Part shown: one piece after another, positions 1 to 10,984 of the stretch
Numbering within the stretch: position 1 is the first letter of the stretch
Layout: each line of letters opens with the position of its first letter
NCBI GenBank assembly: GCA_964030475.1
Contig: CAXIPT010000001.1
Location: 22,536,776-22,600,775 of the forward strand
Length of the DNA: 64,000 bases
Source: Tethya wilhelma
Taxonomy: Eukaryota > Porifera > Demospongiae > Tethyida > Tethyidae
Reading direction: 5' to 3'
The notes under the pieces: model-generated
What the model was told of the DNA's origin: nothing
Seen by the model: the letters and a program-made list of their open reading frames with translations, nothing else
The model's database searches: none
Made by a program: the position numbers and the translations under genes

Positions 1-96
1 TTTTCCATTGGAGAATTAACGTGGATGAATGTAGGTGTGTCTTAAATTTGCAGACACGCCCTATAAAAAAAGAGCATCCCTCACAAAATTTTCTTT

Positions 97-333
97 TAAA
101 GTCCATCTGGTTTGAGAATGCCGCCGGAAGTCAGTAACGAGATTCATAGCAATACTTTTTTATATGGGGCAAAATAGCTAACTTTTGACTGGTAAGGCAT
201 AGGAAGCTGGAAAAGCAACCAAAAGAACAAGGAGGACGAGTGCTTTCCAACGGTGCTTGAAATTTTGAAATCGGTTGGATATTTAGAGTTATTCAATTTT
301 TTCTACTGGCATTCTCAAACCAGATGGACTTTA
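97..333. mobile_element. Short inverted-repeat element (MITE-like)
   Basis: Positions 97-122 and 308-333 are a perfect 26-bp inverted repeat (core CCATCTGGTTTGAGAATG). The 185-bp interior has no coding potential. Length and structure fit a non-autonomous miniature DNA transposon. I could not define a clear target-site duplication, so the superfamily is open. Confidence 0.7.
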
Positions 334-337
334 GTTG

Positions 338-790
338 CCTAATCAAAGTCTTAAGAAGAGCAACCAAGTATCATGGAATAGTTTCAGGCAACTTGCATTT
401 GAATTCCAAATAATGCACACTTTTGTGTATCATCAATTCTATGAATTATGCATTAGTATAGAAATTAATGGCAGCCATAATATAAAAAGGTATTTTATCT
501 AGCTACTCAATGAGAGACCCTTAAAACTGATGACAAAAGCGACGAAGAAACCAAGTTCCTTCAAGAATCAGCTTTAGAAAACAGGGCTAAGGCTAGAAGA
601 AGAATTGGGGGGTATGAACATGTTTATGTTTGTTACTTTAGCAATGGTTTTATGCAATGTTCATTAGAAAGAGAAAGAGCTAAATAGTAGCTTAAGAAGC
701 CTTTTTAGTACTATGCACTCAGAATCATTCGCGTGAATATTTGTATTGTGCTAATTAATGGGCCACCTGTGCCATTCCTTTGCTACCGTA
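338..790 (+). repeat. Dispersed ~500-bp repeat, copy A
   Basis: This stretch shares long blocks with 13521-14098, 34249-34779 (reverse) and, for its 3' end, 3227-3325. Shared landmarks are AAGAAGAGCAACCA near the start, the ACCAAGTTC and AAAGAGCTAAATAGTAGC blocks in the middle, and CGTGAATATTTGTATTG near the end. No protein is encoded. It is probably a non-autonomous transposon; in the other copies the ends carry CCCAGTAC-type motifs in opposite orientation. This copy is the most diverged. Confidence 0.7.
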
Positions 791-1160
791 CTGGAAATGT
801 ATGCTTTTGGGAGAATGGACTGTGAGTATAAAAGTGTATATAGATCTGTTAACAGTACTTTCACCTCATGTTAGTAGGGGTTTGTCTGAGATGGAAAGTT
901 TGGAGCAGCTTACAAATCCAATGGCTGCAACAACTGTTCATGGAGCAGTAACTTTGCTAGATGAAAATTAGGAAAAAAATTTCCTCTTAAAGTCTTAAGA
1001 TAAGCCATTCAAATAGAGAACTGTGAAATATCCCGACAATGAACAAGTAGTACAAGATTCTTCTCAAAAACAGAAATCTTGTTTTAGAATCTGAGAGAAA
1101 CATTGACATCTTATACAAGGGCTAAGATATGCTGCTGTGGTATAATATTTTCTTCCTAAG

Positions 1161-3062
1161 TGGAAGCTAAAATGGTTGATGTTCCTTCCATTGCAAGAGA
1201 GAAATATCTTCAAAAGGTATATCGTTGACAGGATAGTTACGTATGCTATGGGAGGAGCAGATTGACTCTTAAACTCTGGGAGTGAGCTATCAGTTGAATT
1301 GTATTGTCAATGGTAAAGTTTACCTCTCTATTCCTTGAGAGGAAGAACCTGCAATGATTCAAAGAAGTTGCAGATGTTGAGGATGATTAGCTCGACTGGC
1401 AAGTGATGCTGAATATGCTGTGATCATAGCCGTGGTGCATCTGGAAATCAGTAGAGATCATGCATCAAACCATGGACCATACAGTCCACAGCACTGCTTA
1501 CTACCTATCTATCCCACCAGGCTGTTCCTGCCAGCTTTCCCTTTTTAGCCTTACTTTAATGCAATCTCTAATAATAATATATTGCACTAGACCCCTATCC
1601 CTTGCCCTAGCCCTAACCACGACCTCAGCTAGTAGACTAGCCTAAGCACCAGTCTCTTGCTTGTGCTTCATATATTACATAATAATAATCCATATACTAG
1701 TTATGAATATGCTAATTAGGATACTATTTTACTTCTGCCATCAACCGTGCATCTAGACCACTACAAAACGAATTCTAGAGATTGCTGTGTTTGTGTTTTT
1801 TGACCCTTGGTGCACATACACAGTACGGTAGTCGTTTTGTCTCTCTGTCTGTCAGTCCCATCGAAATCTCAAGAAAGACAGGACAAAATTGATGGTAGTT
1901 ATGTTCATAACTCAGTACAAATATATTTTTTGCTATCCAAAATGCTCTAATTGCTTAGATTTGAGGCTTTTGTGCTTCTTTGAGCACCTAGCTTTGATAA
2001 TAACTAGTATAGCAATTATACAAGTCATGATCAGTGTGAGAATTATGATATAAACATGTCATAACAATTATAGTCTGTGTTTGTGCATTATTTCATCAGA
2101 CTATCAAGAGAAGCTGTTTGGAATGGTGAGGCTGTATATGAGTCATTGTGTTGATTTGGCTTTGCCCAGCTACATGAGCATTGCAATGCATGTATGTAAT
2201 CATAGTACAGCTCATCTGGTTCATGGTCTCCCCCCTCTCGGACGTTTGGCCCACGAGACTAGCAAATAACTAGCTGACTACACTGTAAAAATCTGTACAT
2301 GCCCTACATAATAACATGCTTGCTAGAAAACACCAACTCCTGTCTATCTTGGTCAACAGTGAACTGTTCAGCAACATCAGCCACTTGATTCACCCACGCT
2401 TTCAATCAACACAAACTCTAGATAATGCACACTAGATCAGTAGGTGTGGGCTCAAAGCTAGGTGCTCAAAGAAGCACAAAAACCTCAAATCTCAGCAATT
2501 AGAACGTTTTGGATAGCAAAAAATATATTTGTACTGAGTTATGAGCGTAACTACCATCAATTTTGTCGCTAGAGCTGTCTTTCTTGAGATTTTGATGGGA
2601 CTGACAGACAGAGAGACAAAACGACTACCGTAACCTGTGTATGCGCACCAAGGGTCAAAAAACACTATGGTTTAAACTAAATATTAAACAATAAGTTCAA
2701 ACACAGCAATGAAGCAAATGTGTGAACCTAGAATTCGCTTTGTAGTGGTCTAGATGTACCACAGCTATGATCACAGCATACTTGCCAGTCGAGTTAATCA
2801 TCCTCAACATCTGCAACTTCTTTGAAGTCTTCTATCATTGCAGGTTCCTCCTCTCAAGGAATAGAGAGGCAAACTTTACCACGAAATTCTTTGACAATAC
2901 AATTCAACTGATAGCTCACTCCCAGAGTTTAAGAGTCAATCTGCTCCCCCCATAGCATACGTAACTGTACTGCTTCCACTCCTGTCAGCGATAGACCTCT
3001 TAAAGATATTTCTCTCTTGCAATGGAAGAAACTTTATATAACATCAACCATTTTAGCTTCCA
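1161..3062. repeat. Large imperfect inverted repeat
   Basis: The left arm (about 1161-1440 plus 1740-2005) pairs with the right arm (about 2455-3062) in reverse complement. Outer ends: TGGAAGCTAAAATGGTTGAT on the left, its complement ending at 3062 on the right. A segment of about 300 bp (1441-1740) is present only in the left arm, so the arms differ by an insertion or deletion. The spacer (about 2006-2454) is not repeated. The inner arm parts contain the dispersed GACAGACAGA repeat seen also near 22.1, 28.8, 29.1 and 36.2 kb. No coding signal. Confidence 0.75.
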
Positions 3063-3226
3063 ATCAAATATATCAATCAAAAATTATCTCCAGTGCAGCC
3101 CCTCCAGAACACTTTCATTTTCAATTGTATATTTTGATATAGAAATCTTGGACACACACCTTCACAATCCACTAATTAAATCAGCGATAGCAAAAGTACC
3201 GCCCACTCAATTTACACCAACCCAGA

Positions 3227-3325
3227 CTTTAGTGCTAAGCGCTCAGTTTTTGCAAAGTTATTCGCGTGAATATTTGTATTGCGCTAATGGACCATCTGTG
3301 CCATTCCTGTGTACCCAGTACTACC
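3227..3325 (+). repeat. Dispersed ~500-bp repeat, 3' fragment (copy D)
   Basis: Only the last ~100 bp of the repeat family is present: AGTGCTAAGCGCTCAGTTTT, then TTCGCGTGAATATTTGTATT, then the GCCATTCCTGTGTACCCAGT end. It keeps the terminal GTGTACCCAGTAC that copy B lacks. Confidence 0.7.
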
Positions 3326-3797
3326 ATGCTGTGAATATGTGAGCCAACACAAGTGCTAATGGAAAATTTATATACCACATGCAATGATTCATTTATCTTA
3401 TTGCTAACATTTTCCCATTATACAGCTGTACCCCATGTGAGGCATCACCTATCAGCAATGCCCATCATTTATACATGATTTTCATAATGATTATTATTAT
3501 TAGAACCTCAGGTCTAAACCAATGCTTCAATGAATTGCAGGTCAACTTAAGGCATAAAAAAACACTTACTATGCATACCTACTTCAGTGTATGAAGTATC
3601 AATATTCCACTATCAAGTTTCTTCTAAGTGATGCAGTTTCATTTTACACTTCAATTGAAACCAAGAAACTGCTCCTTTTCCTTGATCTCTTCAAAGTAGT
3701 GTCTGGTGATTGAATATCCATTACATGCATGAGTGCAATTTTTTCCTTGAAATAATAACTATGTGTCAAATGTGCATTTTCATTTTACACATCAACC

Positions 3798-3887
3798 GAA
3801 ACCAGGAAACTGCTCAGTTTCCTTGAGCTGGTGTTTACTGCAGAAACCAGGAAACTGCTCAGTTTCCTTGAGCTGGTGTTTACTGCA
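3798..3887. repeat. 45-bp tandem duplication
   Basis: Two identical 45-bp units (3798-3842 and 3843-3887) begin GAAACCAGGAAACTGCTCAG. A diverged third unit (GAAACCAAGAAACTGCTCC) lies near 3657. The duplication sits in a non-coding stretch. Confidence 0.85.
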
Positions 3888-6075
3888 TGTATGCACATTT
3901 ACTGCATTGGATAAATCATGTCATGTATATAGACTGACAAAAGGTAATATAAATTGTCAGTTACATTATTACAGCAATACTGCAAGTACACCAAGTTTTG
4001 ATAGTTGGATGCAGCTGGATCTATATAGTGATGAAAAAAGTAAAGCTGATGAGATAGAGAAGCTATGACTACCTCATTATTATGAATCACTGCATTGGCA
4101 ATTTCTTTTCTATTTTGCATCATATAATAGGCAAGGATGCAGGAAATATTACAGAATATGGACTGATGCTTACTTATTTGTATAGTTACATGTACTATGC
4201 TAACAATAAAAATTTTCTGATATAATTTATATAGAAAATGTTATTAATAAAAGAAGACAAAGCAGCTCCAAGAGCAAGGAAGTGAATTGAGCAGATGATT
4301 GATTTAGAGTAAGATGTGGGCTATCCTCATGATGTAGAATTTCTCAAGATATGAGTAAAACAACAGGTGCATTAGGAGAGAATTGATATTTACCACAAAA
4401 AGCACAGTTTTAGTTGGTGTTTTCTGTCTCCTACTAACTACTATATATGTGTTGTTTATTGCTGCCAGGTCAGTAATAGTGCAACGAACCTGCCAAAACT
4501 CATGTACCAGCAGCATTGCTCAAAATTTGATTATATACTTACGAGTAGGTAATTTGCTGATCTTTGATAACAATTCTTAGTTATCAGATAACTAGCTACA
4601 TATGGGTACAAAACAGCTAATAATAAACCTACCCCAAATAGGTAGGTATAAGTTTTGTGTCCCGCTCGCAGCATAATCATGTTAAATAATGATGCATCCT
4701 CCGGTACTAACATAACTAAGGTGAAAACAGATTAAACACCTGAGATAAAAGTTTAATAACTGACTACGTAACAATTGGATATCATTAGCATATTGACAAT
4801 AAGTGACCACAGAAAGATTAAAGCCAGCACATATCAGGACTAACACTTAAATTACAGATAGTCCCTTCCTGAAAAAAGCGGATGGATTATTTGTGAAAAG
4901 GAAAGTCAGAAAGTTGACTATGCAGTAGAAATTGTCAATTTTCACAAGTACAAAAAAATCTGAAGGGTAGGTGTAACAATACAAGACTTACAAAACCACA
5001 TCATCTAATAGCAAACGGTGAAAATATATACAATGATTTATATATTAGTGAAACTTTGCTTTGGCTTATCATTCAAACACGAATGACTACAATGAGTACA
5101 ACACAATTTACAAATTTTACTACTTGTGTCTGGAAAAAATGGTTGCTCCTAGTTACTCTATTGATGGGGGATATTCTTGCTTGGTTAGGCTTACATGTTG
5201 CTTATTGTAATAGTAATATACTGTAGTAAAAATTTCCAAAAAATTAGTAGTGTAGGAATGGGCAGTGTGGTGGAACAAGGATGTCTCAATTTCGGCACAT
5301 GACTACTTCATTTTTATTCTTGATCCCTCATAATTATGGCCTCTAATCCTCACGGTTGTAAATGCAACGATCGATATATACCATAGCGTATTATTGCATT
5401 GGTTCATATTCCTACTGATCAGTTGGCTGAGCAGTGGAGTAAAACTATAACCGACAGGTAAATTATAAACTGGACTGCTGTCCAAGAATTAATTGGGCAT
5501 AAAAAATGAAGTCTCTGTGACCACCATTCTCCTGGTATTGGTGATGTTTGCTGGTCTCCGGTGAAGTTTTGTAAGAGTGCAGCTAAATCCCCTAAATCTA
5601 TTGTTGCTTGTGATGATACTTCAATGACTGCTCATTAGTTGAGTTTCGAATCGATGGTGATGTTCCTGGGGTAAATTTAGCTCATAAGCTATGGCTACCA
5701 GTTGCTCATTGTACTTAGTCTCTGACTCAGAAGCCTGTTTTTGAAGCTACTTTGTTTCCTCTCCTCTTTGTGCTCTTAATAAATTGTGTTTGTGAATGTC
5801 ACAATTACATTTACAAGAGGCTAGCTGTTAAGCTTGAGGTAGCTATACGCCATTAATTTTGTATTTGCAATCAAATACTTCAGTTTGACAGAAAATTTTT
5901 CACATTCATTAAGTTCTCTGAAACAGCCCTTTGGTTTCTATGATGTGCAGGGTTTGCACAAAAAATTACGTGTGCATTTCAGCTGCACTTGTACCTTTAG
6001 TATCTCAATAATGTACACTTACATATGGTCTGTCATGGTCTGCAATAAGAGGTTTCTGTCTTGCAAGAAAGTGAT
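3888..6075. other. Non-coding stretch, no gene seen
   Basis: AT-rich sequence with only short open frames that lack codon bias, family signatures or matching splice phases. I see no RNA gene or repeat array here. Confidence 0.5.
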
Positions 6076-6401
6076 TTGGTTGACCCAAAAGTATATAATA
6101 GTAAAGGAGTGTTGAACTGCCCTATTGTGCTGTGTTACAACTGTTTGACGGGTTCACGACCTTTATAATGTATTTATTCACATAAGAACGGCCAACCACT
6201 TAAAGCACAAGTGTGAAGCCACAACTGACTGCACTATGCCATGTTAGTTGTGGCTTCACACTTGTGCTTAAGTGGTAGGCCATTCTTATGTGTATGACCG
6301 TTATTATTAAGGTCGTGAATCCATCAAACAGTTGCATCACAGCACTATAGGGTGGTTTGACACTCTCCCTTTACTATTATATACTCTTGGTTGACCCAAA
6401 A
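6076..6401. mobile_element. Foldback MITE with long arms
   Basis: About 150 bp on the left (6091-6240) folds onto about 145 bp on the right (6245-6386), giving a near-complete hairpin with a loop of only a few bases. The element begins GTATATAATAGTAAAGG and ends CCTTTACTATTATATAC. Both ends are flanked in the same orientation by TTGGTTGACCCAAAA (6076-6090 and 6387-6401), a 15-bp direct repeat resembling a target-site duplication but unusually long. No coding capacity. Transcription would give a long hairpin RNA. Confidence 0.85.
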
Positions 6402-6979
6402 ATCAATATTTCAATCTGATTGGTCATCTACACATTACTGGAATTGTCAAAGTCCATGTGTCTACAAATGTAAAACTCACAAATTAAGGAAATAATGCAA
6501 AGGGGAGGCAGTTGCAAGTCAAGAAGCAACACTATTCATAGAGTTTTGAGCCTGAGATGAGACAAAGTAACACCAGCATGCCATACATTGGCTATGAAGG
6601 CTCCTGGTGACATAAACTTTTCTAGGTTCGAATCGCTCTTATCTGCTGCTTTAAAGCCAAGTCTAAAAATGTCATACTTTATGCACTCAAACTTATGCGC
6701 ATGGTTAATTTTTGCATGTATTTGTGATCTTTTTGTGGCTCTATTATGTAATTGAATTCATTTCCACTTCCGTAGCGGACTGCCTATAAGCACTTAGTGA
6801 GTACAAAAGCCTTAGAAATTGATATTAGCTTGCTAGCTATAAGATCAATTGACAAATAGCTGTATTTAGACAGAGAATATTTGAAGTGGAAGGCATTCCT
6901 TACAATAGATATTTAATTATTGCGGCTTATATTATTTGTTTACAAGCAGTAGTTACAGTGAGATTTATAGAAACAATTT
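6402..6979. other. Upstream region of the first surface-protein gene
   Basis: No gene is recognised. The stretch directly upstream of the coding frame must hold the missing start (promoter, 5' exon or both), but no ATG in frame with the signal peptide is present: a TAG at 6968-6970 closes that frame. A possible splice acceptor (AATAGTACAG) lies at about 7001-7010, just before the hydrophobic core of the signal peptide. Confidence 0.4.
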
Positions 6980-9727
6980 TTGACAAAAGCGAAAATAGCA
7001 ATAGTACAGCCAACCATTTTCGCACTTGCAATATTAATAATTCTTCTTACATCAGTGTCAGCAAACAAAACACACTATATCATGCCAGATCACATCACTT
7101 GTCTAAGCGAGATCAGACCCACTCCACTGTTTCTGGATCAAAACACAACCTACTTGACTCTTACTCAGTATGCCCAGCTTTGGTCACAACCAACTTCTCC
7201 AGCTAATAATAACTTAAACATCACCCTCATCTTTGACCCTGGACATCATTTCCTTGGTTTTCCTCTTCAAATGAAGAAAGTCAACAATCTGGTACTAAGA
7301 TCTAGAGTTACCAACTCCTCTCTGACATGTTCCACAATGGTGACATGTATAAATTCTGCAGGCCTTGTTTTTGAGGATATATCTGAGGTCACTGTAAGTG
7401 GACTTGTGTTTAGCAAGTGCCAGAAAAACTTAGTGAGATCTGTAGATCAACTGAAAATGGAGGAATGTGGATTTCAAAATGGACATAAAATGGAATTGCA
7501 AAATGTAATGAATTCATCTTTGTCTATCACATCATCAAATAACATATATTCATCTGAACCAATCAGTCAAGTGTGTCTTTGCAGAGACAACCAACCTGAT
7601 TGTGACAGTACTCCACCATCCCATAGAGTCAAGAAAGGAGAGACATTTAACATGTCACTAGTTGTTGCAGATCAAGACAAAAATCCTATTCCTTCTTTTG
7701 TGAGAGTTAAATTATCCTCAGACCTTGGTGGGCTTGCTGAAGGACAAATCATACAGAGAACAACTTCAAACTGCACAAAACTTAACTTCACCATAATTTC
7801 AGCCAGTAATTCAGAACAACTTATCTTGTCTGCAGAGGATCAATTAAAGACTTCTCAAACTCATATGATAGTTAATGTGACGTTTCTTCCTTGCATTTGC
7901 ACTGTTGGGTTTATTAAAACTGATGAGACCTCCAATTGTAGTTGTGAATATGATCCTTGCCTTTCTGACTACATAATAAGTTGTTCAATAACAAATTCAT
8001 CAGTTCTAAGGAAGAATAATGTCTGGATAAGTTATATCAATGAAACTGATGATGACTTTGAGTGTCCATATCTGATTTACCCTCGTTGTCCATATGACTA
8101 CTGTCATCCATCTCCAGTCTGGATAAACCTAAACACACATAATGGTTCTGATGCACAGTGTGCTTTTAATCGTAGTGGCAAGCTTTGTGGATCTTGTAAG
8201 GATGGTTTTAGTGTTACTCTTGGTAGTTCACATTGCAAGAAATGCTCCAACAACTGGTTAGCACTACTCATTGTCTTTGCCACAGCTGGCATAGTACTTG
8301 TTATTTTTATCCTAGTGTGCAATTTGACTGTAGCTGCTGGAACAATCAATGGTATATACTTTTATACCTATGCTATGTGTTCAAACAATGATATATTTCC
8401 TACACAAAATTTCGTTACCATCTTTAGTGCATGGATCAATATTGATTTAGGATTATTTGAGGCCTGTTTCTTTGATGGAATGGACAGTTACATTAAAACA
8501 TTGTTGGAATTTTCTTTCAATGTTTATATCCTCTTATTGAGTAGCGCAGTGATCATTAGCTGTGAATATTCTACAAAAATAGCCCGACTCCTTACTGGAA
8601 AAAATCCAGTGGCAACACTAGCTACTTTGATTGCCATTTCTTACAATATATTTCCAACGGCCCTGCACTCTGCAACACTTAAATATCCTGATGGTTCAGA
8701 AGAGATTGTGTGGCAGATTGATGCCAATGTACATTACCTTAAAACGAAACACATACCTATATTTCTAGGGTGTCTTCTGTGTTCATTGTACATGTTTCTC
8801 TTCTCTTTTCTTATCAGTGGCTTTTGCGCTGTTCAAACAAGAGAGCTTTAAGGTGGATCACACATGCAAGATTTTATCCTTTCATGGATGCTTACTTAGC
8901 TCCATATAATTTCAAACATCGATACTGGACAGGATTACTGATGGTAGTAAATACAATTATTCCTCTTTATTCTAAAGATCCAGCAACAAAACTCTTGTTC
9001 ACTACCTGCACGCTAGCTTCTCTTTTGTTATTGAAACTTCTATTACAAGGTAAAATCTACAAATTGTGGCAAGTAGACGTACTGGAAACATCATTCATAT
9101 TCAACTTACTAATTCTTTCTGCTGGTTCTCTCTACATCAGAGGAGCTGGTGTGGGAAATCAAGAGACTCTTGCCTACACTTCAACCAGCATTGCTTTCAT
9201 CACTTTCCTAGGAATCTTGATCTACCACACATACGCCTTTGCTCTTCCCAAGAAAATGAGAAACAAAGTTGACTTGTTTATCCTCAAAATTAAGCTACAG
9301 TTCATGAAAAAAGAACCTACTGATCGTATTATTATTCAAGTTTCTCCTCCTTTAGTCACATACAGTGTGGTGGACCCGGTGCCAACACAACAACAACTTT
9401 TACAAAATATGGAGAAGACAATAACTACTCAATGTAAGAGAGAAGCAGCCACAGTACAAGAGAATGAGACAGCCACTACTAACAAACCATCCTCAAATTG
9501 CCTGGCAATAGAAGGAAAAAAAAAATGATGAACACGTGTCCATAAGCAAACACACTGCCGGAATTGATGAAGTCAGACAAATTGAAACAGCTAACGATGA
9601 GCCTAAGCCAAGACCTGTAATATTCTCTGATATCCGTCTTGATCCTTATATCCGTGACAGTGTTGAGTTGGGAACAGAAAGAGAATATGAAATCAATGAC
9701 TTTAATACAGTACATGCAGTAAACTAA
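6980..9727 (+). CDS. Short multi-pass surface protein, Pmp-repeat family paralogue, frameshifted
   Basis: Recognised by similarity to the 1,964-residue protein at 51881-57775. A hydrophobic signal segment (FALAILIILLTSVSA) is followed by a short ectodomain lacking nearly all beta-helix repeats, a Cys-rich region with the shared CAFNRSGKLCGSCKDGF motif, membrane helices starting near NWLALLIVFATAGIVLVIF, and a polar tail. Three defects are visible. (1) No ATG in frame: the open frame starts at TTG 6980 behind a stop at 6968. (2) Homology moves from frame 2 to frame 1 between 8770 and 8851 (IPIFLGCLL, then SYQWLLRCSN); the paralogue is about 10 nt longer here, and no GT-AG intron repairs the frame without removing conserved residues. 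(3) Frame 1 ends at 9528 directly after a run of ten A (9516-9525), while a tail of 63 residues stays open in frame 2 to 9727. Either a decaying gene or one with draft errors; a 5' exon is also possible. Likely a plasma-membrane protein; ligand unknown. Confidence 0.8.
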
Positions 9728-10980
9728 AATTGAAGATTAAATCAATGATAGTTAACTCAGAAAAAGAGTGAATACTAATAATACATCGTTTAAGTAGTTA
9801 CAGTTGCTTTATTAAAATTAATGTAGAAATTTGTAGACTATCATTTGTATTGAATTTCCATGTATACAAACTCACAGTAGTAGTTTAGAAAATTGTCACA
9901 ATTCTACTGTCAGTGTTTAAGTAATAACTAAAAAAAGTGAACTTTAGTCAATGTGCAGCTTTTTAACCTAGCATTATCAATGAGTCACATGACATGGTTC
10001 TGTATAGTGGCTAAGTTATTCTGCAAATTGCCGAATTAAAAATTGCCAGTTTTACATGCACATGCATATATAAACAATGCAGCGTACAGAATTTAAAAAA
10101 ATTGCTGACAACCCTCTGTTGGAAGGAGAGTGTGCAAATCTCTCAGCTCATAGTTTCCCATTGCCAGTCTGTTTACAGCTGAACCTAAGTGGTTTGGAGG
10201 CCATGCGGACATCCAAATCTTCCCATGCAGGTTTTTAGTCAGTCTCTTTTGGCCAGAGCCCAGGATCCAAACTCCCAACAGTTCTAGCAAGAAGAGTAGG
10301 AGACAGAAAAAGAAAGAGAAGAGTTTCTACAGCTGTCCCTTTACATAAAACTCAACCATTACAACTCAAGAATTGTATGTCACTACTTCAATTGATACGT
10401 ACCATCCACCACATAATTATACAAACAAAGATCATATGGAAGAATTCCTTGTGCAGATTAGCACAAAGCACCAAGATATCTGTTTGGAACACTGTAATGA
10501 AGGAAAATCTGATGAAGATGGCTACGCCTTTTAACTTTTTTCCACTGGCTATCAGATAGGAACTAAGCCTCGTTGGATGTGATCAACAGTGGATTTAAAT
10601 TCCCAGTAGATTTATGAGAGGTCGTGTATCTCTCAGTCTCATCAAACACAGATTCCCCTTTGTCTAAAATTCTTGAAGAACTGGAAGCACTGTCTAGTAC
10701 CGTATTTCGGTGGGGGGAAATTTTTGCATTTTCGTCTTGAATAGAAATTCACGGGAAAAATTTTCGTGGATTGCATCTCAGCATTACGTGACGACCTCGT
10801 ACCTTACAAAAACGCAGTGGCCCCGGTACCGGTGCGCACTTCGACAAGCTTAAAGACCCGGTAATGGAGCACGTGATCATGAGTGACGCGCGCACTGTAC
10901 AAAGGTATTATGGCAACGGTCATCCATAGGCCTAAAGGCTAGCGCGTACTTTGACACCGCACAGCCAGGACATTTTTCTG
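9728..10980. other. Non-coding stretch
   Basis: 3' flank of the surface-protein gene, then unassigned sequence. From about 10700 the composition becomes more GC-rich, with a TACCGTATTTCGGTGGGGGG block followed by GAAATTTTTGCATTTTCGT and AAAATTTTCGTGG. The same kind of T-rich motif recurs near 31620-31700, suggesting another short repeat. No gene recognised. Confidence 0.4.
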
Positions 10981-10984
10981 TTAA

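Noticed and set aside
6625..6640. GGTTCGAATC, a tRNA T-loop-like string
   Set aside because: No A box, no acceptor stem and no cloverleaf can be built around it.
6886..7206. Open frame upstream of the signal peptide as the true N-terminus
   Set aside because: It starts at GTG in another frame, has no signal-peptide end and runs antiparallel to the homology seen in frame 2.
8770..8817. GT-AG intron with pyrimidine tract in the first receptor gene
   Set aside because: It is 48 nt, a multiple of three, and splicing leaves the broken frame unchanged.
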